A stretch of DNA of 64,000 nt, from positions 186,001 through 250,000 of the forward strand of contig CAZVHP010000005.1 of assembly GCA_964627305.1 (NCBI GenBank), given 5' to 3'. The notes beneath the pieces are model-generated. The model was given only the letters and a program-made list of their open reading frames with translations. It did not search any database and was not told the DNA's origin. Positions 52,014 to 61,934 of the stretch are shown in pieces; positions within the stretch are counted from its first letter, which is position 1; each line of letters starts with the position of its first letter. This DNA is from WJKG01 sp964627305 (GTDB lineage Bacteria; Zixibacteria; MSB-5A5; GN15; FEB-12). A program made the position numbers and the translations under genes.

Positions 52014-54695
52014 CTACCGGGTGGCGTAATCACGGGCGGCACTCCTGGCCGCTTCGATCTGACGTAACACCTCGCCGTAGTGAGCCTTTGTCATGCCGTC
52101 GACGCCGGTCGCATTCAAGGCCCGCTTTGCACCGGCTTCCAATGTTTCAAGGTTGCTCGCGGCCAGTGAGTAGGCATCGAACGGGTACCTGCCTGCCTTG
52201 GCCAGGTAGATCTCGATCAGCTTATCAAGGTGCACCAACTGCAATTGACGGCGGAAGCTGTTCGGGTTGGTGCCCGAGGCAAGCTCTTTCCAGATCGACT
52301 GCCGCACCTGCGAAAACATATCATACATCGTGTACTTCTCTGTGCCTTGCGGGTAGCGCGGGAGATTGTTGACAAGACGACCCAGTGTGTTGGGATCGTA
52401 GAGCCGATCGATGGCCTGTCGCTGGTACATCAGCGCGTACTGGTGTATCGGAAAATCCAGCGAGGAAATGCCGTAGTTGGACCACATGAAGTCGGGGAAT
52501 CGTTCCGGCAGCAGCTTGTTCAGGATGCCCTCGGGCGTTTCGAAGGCTTCGGGTGCAAACAGGTGCTCATCGAGCATGGCGACTGCCCGGCGCTGCTCGG
52601 AGGCCGGCACAACCTCGAACGGCACTTTCCCTTCAGCATCACCGATATGGTGGCGACGCATATAGATGCCGCCGACATGGCGTGTCGCCACAAGGGCCAT
52701 GGTCGAATAGGCTCTCCATCCATTCTGGAATACCGAGCGCAGCTTGGTATAGTTGTTCCCCGGCTTCTCGAATGTCTCGACCACGTTGTTCCAGATGTGA
52801 TCGCTGATCTCCAGTTGCCGCTGCGCATACCGCAGAGGATCGGCTCCAAGGTCGTGTGTATTGGACAGGGGGTCGATGCCTTTCGTGCTCCAGCCGAACG
52901 TATCCTCATCGGTCAGGAAGATCAACTCCGGCTCACCTGAGCGAGAGGCAATCTGCTTGAGCCTGGCAGCTTCATCCTCGGCTTCGATATCACCCCAGTC
53001 GGAGTAGCCGTACTCGATTACCCAGAAATCCCACGGTCCCGGGCACGACGAGTAAAACTCACCCTGCGGTCCGCCGGGAGCAGCAATATTGGCCGGCATG
53101 TAATCCATGATCGTCCCACTGGTGGAATGGCGACGCGTAAACTCCGGATCAGCCAACTGCTCAAGCGTGTAGATTGACGAGGCCTTGAAATTATGGCGCA
53201 GTCCAAGGCAATGTCCCACCTCGTGCGCGACAATCTCGACCAAGTACGAATGGACATAGGCTTTGGTCAGCGAATCCTTGTTCACAAAATCGCCGGCCGA
53301 CGACAGCAGGTAGGTCAACGCCTGAGCACCGTCGATGGCCGCTTCACGCTGATACGAGCAGGCGTGGAAAGGCTGATCTGCCTCGTGCTCATGCAGCAGA
53401 TGTGCCGGGTCAAAGGTCTCGACAACGGCACCGTCAAAGCCGACCGTGGGCGAGATCCACTCCTCCACTGAGGAGAACATATACCTGATCCAGTCCACCG
53501 ACAGCCGGATATCGGCATCGTAGATCTGTCCCGTGAAGGGGTTCGCTCGGCTCGGGCCGACCGCATAGGCAGCGCCGGGGTTGATCATCCACTGAACGAC
53601 ATTGTAGCGGACATCGGCCGGGTCCCACGAGGCCGTGTCCGGCATCTGCTTGGCAACAATCGCGTTGCGGAAACCGATCGCTTCAAAGCACGGATTCCAG
53701 AACTCAATCGCCTCCGCGACCGCATCGCGGTACTCCTCCGGAGTGGCCTTATCGACCCAGAACACAATCGGCTCCACCGGCTCGGATATGCGGGCGTCCG
53801 GGTTCTTCTTCTTCAAATGCCAGCGATTAATATAGCGGATGTAGGCCGACTCACGATCCATCTGTGTATAGTCCTGCCATTGGGTCAGGAAGTACCCAAT
53901 GCGATCATCGGCCACCCGTGGCTGATAGTCTGTCTCCGGCAGAGTCGACAGCGAATAGTGATACGTGTGATACATGCTGTAGCCGTCCTGCAGCGTAATA
54001 CCGGACTGGGGCTGGCTCGTCTGGTAATGCAGCTTTACACTGATCTCGCTGTTCTGCGGGAAGGACTTGATCTTGTCGAAGTAGCTGTTCTTGCTGTCGA
54101 ACCGGTGCCCGGTCTTGCCGGCCTGCCCCAGCAGATAGCTGAGATTGGAGGCATCACGAACAAACAATTCGGCGGCATCGATCAACACTGCGCCGGAATC
54201 ATTGGGAAGCGACTTGATGGTTGCTGAGGCAATCAGATGGTCGCTTATAGCCTTGTCCAGCGCATGCCGTACCGGTGCGGTCGAATCTGCCCGCAGGCGC
54301 AGGTTCTTCTCCATCAGCATGATGGTCTTGCCGACACGCTTGAAATAAAACGGGTAGGTCCCAAGCATGGCGCCATTGTCGGTGTAACGACCGTCCGACT
54401 GCACACGCGACTCGCCGCACAGATAGATCGGGCCGATGTGCTCCGGTTTGATCTCCATGAGCATATCATGGTCGGTGGTGTCGCGATAGAACGTAAACAG
54501 CCCCTTGATGGCCACCCGGTCCTTTGTCAACTTTGAAAACGGTTGTTCCTTGCCGGGTTTCGGGGCCGGATCCTTCTGCTTGGTCACCTCGCCTTGTTCG
54601 CTGAAGGTGCGGACACGCCGACCGGCAGAAGCATCGGCGGCCAGCAGACAGAACGCCGCAACCAGAAGGGCAATGATGATGGCACGTGATTGCAT
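52014..54695 (-). CDS. Secreted zinc metalloprotease (DUF5117/DUF4953 type)
   Basis: 893 residues, signal peptide (AIIIALLVAAFCLLAADASA). Zinc motif HEVGHCLGLRH near residue 490 (HExxHxxGxxH, metzincin-like), preceded by an N-terminal domain with KGLFTFYRDTTDHDMLMEI and followed by a Met-turn-like region with GTIMDYMPANI. The size and architecture match the large 'zinc-dependent metalloprotease' family of Bacteroidetes-like bacteria. Extracytoplasmic proteolysis is likely; substrate unknown. Confidence 0.9.
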   Translation of the reverse strand: MQSRAIIIALLVAAFCLLAADASAGRRVRTFSEQGEVTKQKDPAPKPGKEQPFSKLTKDRVAIKGLFTFYRDTTDHDMLMEIKPEHIGPIYLCGESRVQSDGRYTDNGAMLGTYPFYFKRVGKTIMLMEKNLRLRADSTAPVRHALDKAISDHLIASATIKSLPNDSGAVLIDAAELFVRDASNLSYLLGQAGKTGHRFDSKNSYFDKIKSFPQNSEISVKLHYQTSQPQSGITLQDGYSMYHTYHYSLSTLPETDYQPRVADDRIGYFLTQWQDYTQMDRESAYIRYINRWHLKKKNPDARISEPVEPIVFWVDKATPEEYRDAVAEAIEFWNPCFEAIGFRNAIVAKQMPDTASWDPADVRYNVVQWMINPGAAYAVGPSRANPFTGQIYDADIRLSVDWIRYMFSSVEEWISPTVGFDGAVVETFDPAHLLHEHEADQPFHACSYQREAAIDGAQALTYLLSSAGDFVNKDSLTKAYVHSYLVEIVAHEVGHCLGLRHNFKASSIYTLEQLADPEFTRRHSTSGTIMDYMPANIAAPGGPQGEFYSSCPGPWDFWVIEYGYSDWGDIEAEDEAARLKQIASRSGEPELIFLTDEDTFGWSTKGIDPLSNTHDLGADPLRYAQRQLEISDHIWNNVVETFEKPGNNYTKLRSVFQNGWRAYSTMALVATRHVGGIYMRRHHIGDAEGKVPFEVVPASEQRRAVAMLDEHLFAPEAFETPEGILNKLLPERFPDFMWSNYGISSLDFPIHQYALMYQRQAIDRLYDPNTLGRLVNNLPRYPQGTEKYTMYDMFSQVRQSIWKELASGTNPNSFRRQLQLVHLDKLIEIYLAKAGRYPFDAYSLAASNLETLEAGAKRALNATGVDGMTKAHYGEVLRQIEAARSAARDYATR

Positions 54696-54807
54696 GGTCT
54701 ATTCCTTACTCATCTATGGTTTGTGTCGTTTCGCGTTCGATTCTCAGTAATGTAGGTAGATACGTAGATATTAGCAGTAATGTTCATTTCGGATTTCAGT
54801 TGGTTCA

Positions 54808-55311
54808 TCAACTGCTGCGCTCCAAATACTCCAGATGGAGCCTTCCTCTGTCGGTCAGATCGTAGTATGTATGGTTGCGATGCTTGATCCACTTTCCCTT
54901 CACATGCCCCTTACGGTACTGCACAATGCGAGGTTCCACGCGCTCAAGGAGTCCCAGATCGCGCAGTTTCTGGTGGATGTCGAACACTCGCTGCTTGTCC
55001 AGCCCGAGAAGGCGCGCGATTTTCAGCGAATAGTCTATGCCATACATGCGATGGTGCCTGAGAACCGCAATATCCTCGCTGTCGAGGATCTCAATGATCC
55101 CCTGCTCAGGTGACGGCTCCGCTTCCGCCAGAATATCCTCCCACTCAAGCGTCACCAGCCGCTCAGGTTCCACACGAGCAAGATTTGCGCAGTCAGAACG
55201 ATGGACCCGAAGCACATTGTCCCAACTGTAATACCCGACAATCGGGTCCGGCGGAGAAGGTGAGCAACAACGGGCGAGGGAATAGTCTTCCTTGAATCTG
55301 AGGGCTGACAT
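54808..55311 (-). CDS. RelA-type zinc-finger domain joined to a DUF2250-like winged helix
   Basis: 167 residues from ATG at 55311. The first part, SLARCCSPSPPDPIVGYYSW then VHRSDCANLARVEPERLV, copies the conserved-cysteine (CC/ZFD) domain of RelA/SpoT. The second part (about 90-167, YSLKIARLLGLDKQRVFDIH, then KGKWIKHRNHTYYDLTDRG) resembles the archaeal-type DUF2250 winged helix. No synthetase or hydrolase domain is present. No ribosome site is visible; the -10 lies 7 bases upstream of the ATG, suggesting a leaderless message. Probably a transcriptional or ribosome-linked regulator. Confidence 0.75.
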   Translation of the reverse strand: MSALRFKEDYSLARCCSPSPPDPIVGYYSWDNVLRVHRSDCANLARVEPERLVTLEWEDILAEAEPSPEQGIIEILDSEDIAVLRHHRMYGIDYSLKIARLLGLDKQRVFDIHQKLRDLGLLERVEPRIVQYRKGHVKGKWIKHRNHTYYDLTDRGRLHLEYLERSS

Positions 55312-55318
55312 GATGGGC

Positions 55319-55347
55319 AATATATGTGAGACAGAATGACCGGTCAC
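55319..55347 (-). promoter_or_regulatory. Promoter giving a leaderless message, with palindrome
   Basis: Minus strand: GTGACC (-35), 17-base spacer, TATATT, then 7 bases to the ATG at 55311. The palindrome TGACCGGTCA overlaps the -35. Confidence 0.5.
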
Positions 55348-55463
55348 TATTAAATTGCGGCTCCTCAAACGTTTGACATTGTGCCGAGGGCGGCCACCTG
55401 CTACATTAGTGTAAATTCGCCCAGCCCGATCACCCACAAGGCAGCAAAGGACGCCACAGACCC

Positions 55464-56654
55464 ATGCATGACGCGCTGATCTCCTCACCGGCTGGAATAC
55501 TGGCCACCCTGGCTGCCGTCACCTCCTTCTTCTTCTTCCTTGAGAAGAAGACCGAATGGACGCTCTTCAGCTACCTGCCGCCGTTGATATTCATTTACGT
55601 CATACCGGTGTTCCTCTCCAACCTTGGCGTTATTCCCACCAAGTCCGGCGTCTATGATTTCATGGGGGATAACATGCTGCCGGTCTTCTTAACCATCATG
55701 CTGCTGGAAGTGGATGTGATAGCAACGATTCGCATTATGGGCAAGGGCGTGTTCGTGATGCTGCTGGGAACGCTTGGTGTTGTGGTTGGTGCTCCGATAG
55801 CGTTCCTGCTGGTCAAGCACGGTGTCGGGCCTGAAGCCTGGCAGGGATTCGGGACACTGGCCGGCAGTTGGATCGGTGGCACCGGTAATATGCTGGCCGT
55901 AGCACAGATGATTGAACTGGATGAGCGATCGGTCAATTACGGCTATGCGGTCATTGCCGACAACGCCGTCTACCTGATCTGGTTGCCGATCATGCTGGGA
56001 TCGAGGAACCTGGCCAAACGCTTTCATCGGTTCACACGCGTATCCTCGGACCGACTGGAAAAGATGGGGTCTGCCGCAAGGGAAATGGTCAAGAAGAAAG
56101 GCTCGCTGCAGATGCGTCACATTCTGTACCTGGCCTTTTTCGGCTTTGGCGTCACGGCGCTCGCAACCTGGCTCTCCGGTCTGATTCCGCCACTGCCGCT
56201 GGACAGCCCAACTCCCTGGTTGACAGCCAACACCTACAAGATTCTCATAGTGACCATTCTGGGCCTGGCCCTGTCGTTCACCAGGGCCAGCCGGATACCC
56301 GGCTCCCACGCCATCGCTATGGCCCTGATCTACCTGTTCGTGGCCCGAATGGGGGCAAAGGCAGACTTGTCCGATGTATCCCTGGCTGTCTTCTGGTTCC
56401 TGCTGGGTGCTTATATCTGGATATTCATTCACGGTGCGTTTCTGCTGGGAGCCGCGAGGCTGTTTCGGGTCGACGTGCACACGGCCGCTATCGCCTCCGC
56501 AGCCAATATTGGCGGGGCAGCCTCAGCACCGATTGTCGCCGCCTATCACAAGCCGACGCTGGTACCGGTGTCCATTCTCATGGCTATGCTGGGGTACGCC
56601 ATCGGCAACCCCGCCGGATTCCTGGCGGCCTTGTTATGTCGATGGGTCGCATAA
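55464..56654 (+). CDS. DUF819-family membrane protein
   Basis: 396 residues with about ten membrane spans. SNLGVIPTKSGVYDFMGDNM, AGSWIGGTGNMLAVAQM and ASAANIGGAASAPIVAAYHK are DUF819 hallmarks; the repeated Gly-rich re-entrant segments look like those of ion-coupled transporters. Substrate unknown. Divergent from the zinc-finger/winged-helix gene, which may regulate it. Confidence 0.88.
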   Translation: MHDALISSPAGILATLAAVTSFFFFLEKKTEWTLFSYLPPLIFIYVIPVFLSNLGVIPTKSGVYDFMGDNMLPVFLTIMLLEVDVIATIRIMGKGVFVMLLGTLGVVVGAPIAFLLVKHGVGPEAWQGFGTLAGSWIGGTGNMLAVAQMIELDERSVNYGYAVIADNAVYLIWLPIMLGSRNLAKRFHRFTRVSSDRLEKMGSAAREMVKKKGSLQMRHILYLAFFGFGVTALATWLSGLIPPLPLDSPTPWLTANTYKILIVTILGLALSFTRASRIPGSHAIAMALIYLFVARMGAKADLSDVSLAVFWFLLGAYIWIFIHGAFLLGAARLFRVDVHTAAIASAANIGGAASAPIVAAYHKPTLVPVSILMAMLGYAIGNPAGFLAALLCRWVA

Positions 56655-56680
56655 CGCCCCCTGCGCTCGCGCGAAAACCG

Positions 56681-57367
56681 CTATTGTTGTCGGCGGTCGA
56701 TCTCTCCCCGCATGGGCACGAAACGAACATCGTACAGCTTCTGCACCGTGTACCCCTTGGCGGTCCGAGTCACTCGCTGCAGTTGCTGTGTCCAACCCGC
56801 CATGGTAACAACCGGCAGCACCATGTGGCGACCGACTCGCAGCTGCTCAATAAGTTGCTCCGGGATTCGCGGTGCCGCCGCCGTTATGATGATTCCATCA
56901 AAGGGTGCCTTCTCGGGCCAGCCGTGAAAGCCGTCACCGAGGGTCACGTGCACATTGCTATAACCCAGCTCACGAAGCAGCCGGGTGGTAGCCCCATACA
57001 ACTCCGGGATCACTTCCACCGAATACACTTCCGCAGCAATCTCGGCGAGTACTGCTGCCTGATACCCTGACCCGGTGCCGATCTCGAGCACCTTCGATGA
57101 TGGCGCCAGTTCCAGCAACTGGGTCATCGAAGCGACCACATACGGTTGTGAAATCGTCTGCCCCTCGCCGATCGGCAAAGGACCGTCGCAGTAGGCGCGG
57201 TCGCGCAACCGCTCGGGCACAAACAGGTGGCGGGGCACACTGCGCATGGCGTCGAGAACGGCCTCGTCATCAATGTCTCGCCCCGCCAGGTCCTCCTCGA
57301 CCATGTGAAAGCGTCGCCGCTCCTGCTCTTCCTCACTCGGCACAGGTAGATGTGGTTTCTCGGCCAC
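56681..57367 (-). CDS. pcm: Protein-L-isoaspartate O-methyltransferase
   Basis: 228 residues from GTG at 57367 (GGGAGG upstream). Motifs: MRSVPRHLFVPERLRDRAY, GQTISQPYVVASMTQLLEL, VLEIGTGSGYQAAVLAEIA, and GIIITAAAPRIPEQLIEQL with LPVV. It methylates L-isoaspartyl residues to start repair of damaged proteins. Cytoplasmic. Convergent with the DUF819 gene and divergent from the EVE-domain gene. Confidence 0.95.
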   Translation of the reverse strand: MAEKPHLPVPSEEEQERRRFHMVEEDLAGRDIDDEAVLDAMRSVPRHLFVPERLRDRAYCDGPLPIGEGQTISQPYVVASMTQLLELAPSSKVLEIGTGSGYQAAVLAEIAAEVYSVEVIPELYGATTRLLRELGYSNVHVTLGDGFHGWPEKAPFDGIIITAAAPRIPEQLIEQLRVGRHMVLPVVTMAGWTQQLQRVTRTAKGYTVQKLYDVRFVPMRGEIDRRQQ

Positions 57368-57484
57368 TTCACCTCCCTCTGGTCATTGCTGTCGGTGTTC
57401 AATATCAGGAACAGGGACAGCAAAGGCAAGGTTCTATCGGAAAGCAAAAACCGAACGAGGCAGCGAAGCGCTGAAGAGGTGCCG

Positions 57485-57955
57485 ATGGCGAGGAAGTTCT
57501 GGCTGTTCAAGAGCGAACCGGACTGCTACTCGATTGATGATCTGAAGCGGCATGGCACGACACATTGGGACGGCGTGCGCAACTACCAGGCTCGAAATAT
57601 GCTGCGCGATGAAATCAAGCCCGGTGACGGTGTTCTGTTCTACCACAGCAGTGTCCAGCCACCGGGGATTGTGGGCCTGGCCGAAGTCTCCCGATCCGGG
57701 TATCCCGATCATACAGCCTTGAACCCGGAGTCAGAGCACTTCGACCCTAAAGCCACAGACGAGAACCCGATCTGGTACATGGTCGACGTGCGCTTCGTCA
57801 GCAAACTGCCAAAAATGCTGACCTTGCCGGATCTGAAGCGGGAGCCAGGGCTTGAAAACATGATGGTGACTCAGCGCGGCAGTCGGCTCTCCATCCAACC
57901 GGTCTCCTCGCACGAGTGGAAGACGATCCAGCGGATGATCAGCAAGCTCGAATAG
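57485..57955 (+). CDS. EVE-domain protein
   Basis: 156 residues from ATG at 57485. FWLFKSEPDCYSIDDLKRHG, WDGVRNYQARNMLRDEIKPG, VLFYHSSVQPPGIVGLAEV and SIQPVSSHEW match the whole EVE family (PUA-like fold, binds modified bases). Bacterial thymocyte-nuclear-protein-1-like members are single-domain, as here. The exact ligand is unknown. Cytoplasmic. Confidence 0.94.
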   Translation: MARKFWLFKSEPDCYSIDDLKRHGTTHWDGVRNYQARNMLRDEIKPGDGVLFYHSSVQPPGIVGLAEVSRSGYPDHTALNPESEHFDPKATDENPIWYMVDVRFVSKLPKMLTLPDLKREPGLENMMVTQRGSRLSIQPVSSHEWKTIQRMISKLE

Positions 57956-58158
57956 CTCAGATCCGCTTCGCCCGCCAAGGCGGCCACCAAACCACTTGAC
58001 AATCGCTTGTGAGGCTGTACATTACAGAAAGGTACAACAGGACAGTTCCTTATACTCCCTTTTGCCAAGGCCCCGCTGACTGGGACCCTATGCAGCAATA
58101 GCTAACTGATCGACCACACATGTCGCAAAACGTCTGCCTGTCCGCTAAGGAGGATAGA

Positions 58159-59055
58159 ATGTCTGTACGACGCTCAGTCAGTTTGTTAGTCCTTGCCCTG
58201 GCGATTCTGGTTGCCGCCTTCGCGCCGAGGCACGGATACGCCGATGGACCAGTCGAGTTGGTGTTCACAGTCGGTGACACCACGGCCCCCCACGGTCTCG
58301 ATAACGGGTTCATCTCCATCTACATCGACAACTTCTATGATACCATCGCAGGTTTTCAGTGCGTCCTTGTATCGGAACGCCCGGACCTGGTCCGCTTCAA
58401 TTTCGATAACGGCGGATTCGATACGACCGGTACTCTGATTTCCCGCTTCCAGTATGTCGACGCCATAGACCGGGCCGGTGACCAGACCGAACTCTGGTTT
58501 CTGTGCATCGCCAATCTTCCAAGCCCGCCGCTCTACCGTGGTTTCCCGCCGCAGCAGGGCGGCGTTGCCGTGCGCATCCCGTTCAGGACTTTCAGTATCC
58601 CGGACTCCGGGGGCAGCCTGCTATGCCCCATTTCGGTAACGAGACCCTTCGATTTCTCCAACCCGAACGGTTACTCAATCGGGACCGCCATCGACACTGC
58701 CTATGATACAACTTGGTTTGTCTGTCAGGAGTATGTTGGGGACTCCTGCCTGGCCTGGGAAGGTCACAGCGAGTACGTCCCGGGGTGGGACTCGATCGCC
58801 GTGGACACAATCAAGACTGGGTATCTTGATACCACGCGGGTGATTACTGTTGAAGGCTCAATCCTGATCCACGCCATCCAGTGCGATATGGACGGCAACG
58901 GTTCGGTCAACGTATCTGATCTGACGTGTCTGGTGTCAGTGTTGTTTGGCACGCCTTCCGAAAGCTGCACTATCGGATTCTGCGATTTAAACAACTCCGG
59001 CAGGATGGAGATAAGTGACCTGACTGCGCTGGTCTCAATGCTGTTTGGTGGCTGA
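58159..59055 (+). CDS. Secreted protein with dockerin-like repeats
   Basis: 298 residues from ATG at 58159 with AAGGAGG upstream. Signal peptide (SVSLLVLALAILVAAFAPRHGYA). The body is a beta sandwich resembling cohesin-fold proteins (LDNGFISIYIDNFYDTIAGF, FQCVLVSERPDLVRFNFDNG), then two repeats (NGSVNVSDLTCLVSVLFG and GRMEISDLTALVSMLFGG). The repeats are shorter than in the other four proteins and end in FGG. A cohesin-like fold together with dockerin-like repeats in one protein would allow chain assembly, but that fold call is tentative. Confidence 0.75.
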   Translation: MSVRRSVSLLVLALAILVAAFAPRHGYADGPVELVFTVGDTTAPHGLDNGFISIYIDNFYDTIAGFQCVLVSERPDLVRFNFDNGGFDTTGTLISRFQYVDAIDRAGDQTELWFLCIANLPSPPLYRGFPPQQGGVAVRIPFRTFSIPDSGGSLLCPISVTRPFDFSNPNGYSIGTAIDTAYDTTWFVCQEYVGDSCLAWEGHSEYVPGWDSIAVDTIKTGYLDTTRVITVEGSILIHAIQCDMDGNGSVNVSDLTCLVSVLFGTPSESCTIGFCDLNNSGRMEISDLTALVSMLFGG

Positions 59056-59268
59056 GGATATCATGCGAGCTGAATTCAGGTTCGGCAAATCGTCAGCAGG
59101 GCACGAACAAACGACACCTGCGCCATGTTAAAGAAACATCGCATAGAAGACCCCTACGGTCCCTGTTTCTGTTATTGCTAAAACCAAATAATGTGCTATC
59201 TTACGGTCGGTCCCGTTAACGAAACCCGCAACACATTCCGACAATGAGAGATACACCGAGGAAGTAAC

Positions 59269-61599
59269 ATGAAGCCGCGTCCCACCCGAATCATCCCACC
59301 ATCAATTCCACTGCTGGTGTTGCTGGCGGTTCTGATTTCAGCCGCAAGCCCTGATCTGTCGGCTCGCCCGCTCCATCGCGAGGCAGCCACCAAAACAACC
59401 CTTGACTATCTACCGTCCTGGGGCAACACTGACCGTGTCGTAGTCAAGCTGGCCGAATCGCTGGGGCATGTCGACCCTGTCGGCAGGGCGCTTGCCGGCC
59501 AGGACCCCCGTGTGGAACGGGTTAATGACGTCCTCAACAGCCACGACAGATTTGTTGGTCTTCAGCGCCGGCTTGACATCGAGGTTTCACGCCTGCACGA
59601 GATTCGCCACGAGGCCGCCAAGCGAGCCGGCAACACTTCGCTGCCGGACCTGACGCTGTACTTCAACATCGATATTGCTCCGGATGCCACCGCCGATGAG
59701 AGGCTCCGTCTGCTCAATGAGCTTAACGCACTGGATGCGGTTGAGATCGCCTATTTTGAGCCGGTCGCTCACCTGCCGTTGGCGCCCACGCCGGCATGGG
59801 AGAGCAACCAGAACTATCTCGATCCGGCACCTATGGGAATAGATGCCCGCTATGCCTGGTCAGCCCCCGGCGGGAAGGGAGAGACGGTCAAGGTGATCGA
59901 CATCGAGGGTAACTGGGTGGAGTCTCACGAGGACCTCCGCGGCGGCACCTCGAGTTTTCATATTGCCGGAGCCAAAGTCAACAGTCCGACATGGTGGAAT
60001 CACGGTACCGCCGTGCTGGGGCAGATTGCTGCCGACTCCAACGGTTTCGGCATGACCGGCATTGCCTTCAATGTTGATCTCGGGACGGTTTCCATCGGCT
60101 CCATGGATCTTGCCACGGCGCTGGTCACGGCTGCCAACAATTCCGACACCGGCGACATCATCCTCATCGAACTCCAATACGAAGGCCCCAACGGCGGCGC
60201 CTATGTCCCGGCTGAGTATTTCCAGGACATCTTTGACGCCATTGTAACCGTTACCGCTATGGGTCGAATTGTGGTCGAAGCCGGAGCCAATGGCGCCCAG
60301 AACCTGGACGACACTACACTCTATGGGCGCTTGTTTGACCCTGATTTCCGCTTCTCCGGGGCCATCATGGTCGGGGCTTCCAATAGTGTGCATATCCCCG
60401 AATGGTTCACCAGCTATGGCAAACGTATAGACGTGCATGCGTTCGGATCAGGCGTTTACACCCTGGGCTATGGTGACCTCTATGGTACTGACACAACCAA
60501 CTACTACACGGCCCAATTCGGCGGCACCTCTAGTGCTTCCCCGATAATAGTCGGAGCCTGCGCCGCCTTGCAGGGGATCAACAAGGCCATTCACGGCCGG
60601 GTCCTCGATCACGCGGAGATGCGCGATCTGCTGCAGACACATTCAACTCCGCAGGCACCCAATCCCAAGAAGATCGGCCCCATGCCCAATCTCGCCGGGT
60701 CGGTCGACGAGCTTCAGGGCGTTTCCTTCGTCGCAGATTCTACGTTCGGCTGGGCACCGTTCGACGTGCAGTTCACGGCAAGCTCCGGGCTGGCTGTCGA
60801 CACATGGTCATGGGATTTCGGGGATGGCGGCGCGGCGTCAATCCAATCTCCGACGCATCAGTATGCTATCCCCGGGATATATGACGTATCCATCGAAATC
60901 AACGCCGGGGGGGACATCCGAACAGCCCAGAAGGAAGACTATATCGTCGTCGTCGCCGATACCCTGCGCCTGAACGATGTACTGACCAAGGCTGGCGAAA
61001 CAGTTGAAGTTGCAGTTTATGGAAACAACACTATCAAATTGGACGACATACGCATTCCGATTGTGCAAACTGGCGACTTCAAGGTACCCCCGGACTCGAT
61101 TTCGGTAGCAGGCTGCCGCACGTGGTATTTCGATGTAGTCGACTATCTGCACTATGATGCGTTTTTCGGACGCTATACCGTCAGACTGCAACCAAATGGT
61201 GCCGGCACCGGAGTACCGCTGGCCGTCGGCAACGGTCCCCTCGTCAAGCTCTATTTCACCACCCCGCTGTCTGCCCAGTCGGGAGACTCCATGTTCATCT
61301 CGATCGAGCCATATCTGAGCTACCTGCCGTTGTTCGAAGGCCTGTTTGGCACATACAGCCCCGTAGGTGAGATGATGTCCGTTGCCATCGAGTGTGTCAA
61401 CCATGGCGATGTAGACGGCATACCACCTATCAATGTACAGGACGTCACCTATCTGGTCGCCTACCTGTTTGTCTCCGGCCCGGAACCTGTGCCCTATTTG
61501 GCTGGCGATGCTAACTGCGATGATGTGGTCAACGTTACCGATCTCACGTATCTGGTGTCCTATCTGTTCGCCGCAGGACCACCTCCCTGCGAGTGCTAA
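59269..61599 (+). CDS. Secreted S8 (subtilisin-like) serine peptidase with PKD and dockerin-like repeats
   Basis: 776 residues, signal peptide to about residue 32. Propeptide-like region (about 35-190). Catalytic Asp near 210 (KVIDIEGN), His near 245 (WWNHGTAVLGQ), and Ser near 421 (FGGTSSASP). A PKD domain (about 490-560, WSWDFGDGGAASIQSPTHQY), a cohesin-like beta domain (about 570-705) and two dockerin-like repeats at the end (INVQDVTYLVAYLFVSG and VNVTDLTYLVSYLFAAG). GAGGAAG lies just before the ATG. An extracellular or surface-anchored protease. Confidence 0.93.
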   Translation: MKPRPTRIIPPSIPLLVLLAVLISAASPDLSARPLHREAATKTTLDYLPSWGNTDRVVVKLAESLGHVDPVGRALAGQDPRVERVNDVLNSHDRFVGLQRRLDIEVSRLHEIRHEAAKRAGNTSLPDLTLYFNIDIAPDATADERLRLLNELNALDAVEIAYFEPVAHLPLAPTPAWESNQNYLDPAPMGIDARYAWSAPGGKGETVKVIDIEGNWVESHEDLRGGTSSFHIAGAKVNSPTWWNHGTAVLGQIAADSNGFGMTGIAFNVDLGTVSIGSMDLATALVTAANNSDTGDIILIELQYEGPNGGAYVPAEYFQDIFDAIVTVTAMGRIVVEAGANGAQNLDDTTLYGRLFDPDFRFSGAIMVGASNSVHIPEWFTSYGKRIDVHAFGSGVYTLGYGDLYGTDTTNYYTAQFGGTSSASPIIVGACAALQGINKAIHGRVLDHAEMRDLLQTHSTPQAPNPKKIGPMPNLAGSVDELQGVSFVADSTFGWAPFDVQFTASSGLAVDTWSWDFGDGGAASIQSPTHQYAIPGIYDVSIEINAGGDIRTAQKEDYIVVVADTLRLNDVLTKAGETVEVAVYGNNTIKLDDIRIPIVQTGDFKVPPDSISVAGCRTWYFDVVDYLHYDAFFGRYTVRLQPNGAGTGVPLAVGNGPLVKLYFTTPLSAQSGDSMFISIEPYLSYLPLFEGLFGTYSPVGEMMSVAIECVNHGDVDGIPPINVQDVTYLVAYLFVSGPEPVPYLAGDANCDDVVNVTDLTYLVSYLFAAGPPPCEC

Positions 61600-61627
61600 C
61601 ATACTCTGCAATAATGGCTTAAGAAGG

Positions 61628-61662
61628 CGCCGACAGTGATCGCTGTCGGCGTTTCTTCTTCT
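61628..61662 (+). terminator. S8 peptidase gene terminator
   Basis: CGCCGACAG (61628-61636) pairs with CTGTCGGCG (61643-61651), loop TGATCG, then TTTCTTCTTCT. It lies 29 bases after the stop. The rest of the 335-base gap holds nothing I can name. Confidence 0.88.
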
Positions 61663-61934
61663 GAGGCCCCGGCTATCAACACGGTTCGCTATCGACCGGC
61701 CAGACCCGGAGAGCCACATTGCACTAAGGCCATCATTTTCCACTCGCAAGTGCTTGCCCAGGTTGAACAAATGTAGTAGAATGTCTGTCGGTTTGTAAGG
61801 GCTGTTGTCCCGGCCATGCCACATGGCTGTCAGGCCGAGACTCCAGTTTCACCGATTGGAATGAGCATTAGGCATAATGAGTGGTTAGTTCGTCAGTAAG
61901 GGAAAACCCCAATGTTAATTGTAGAGTGTAGGCT

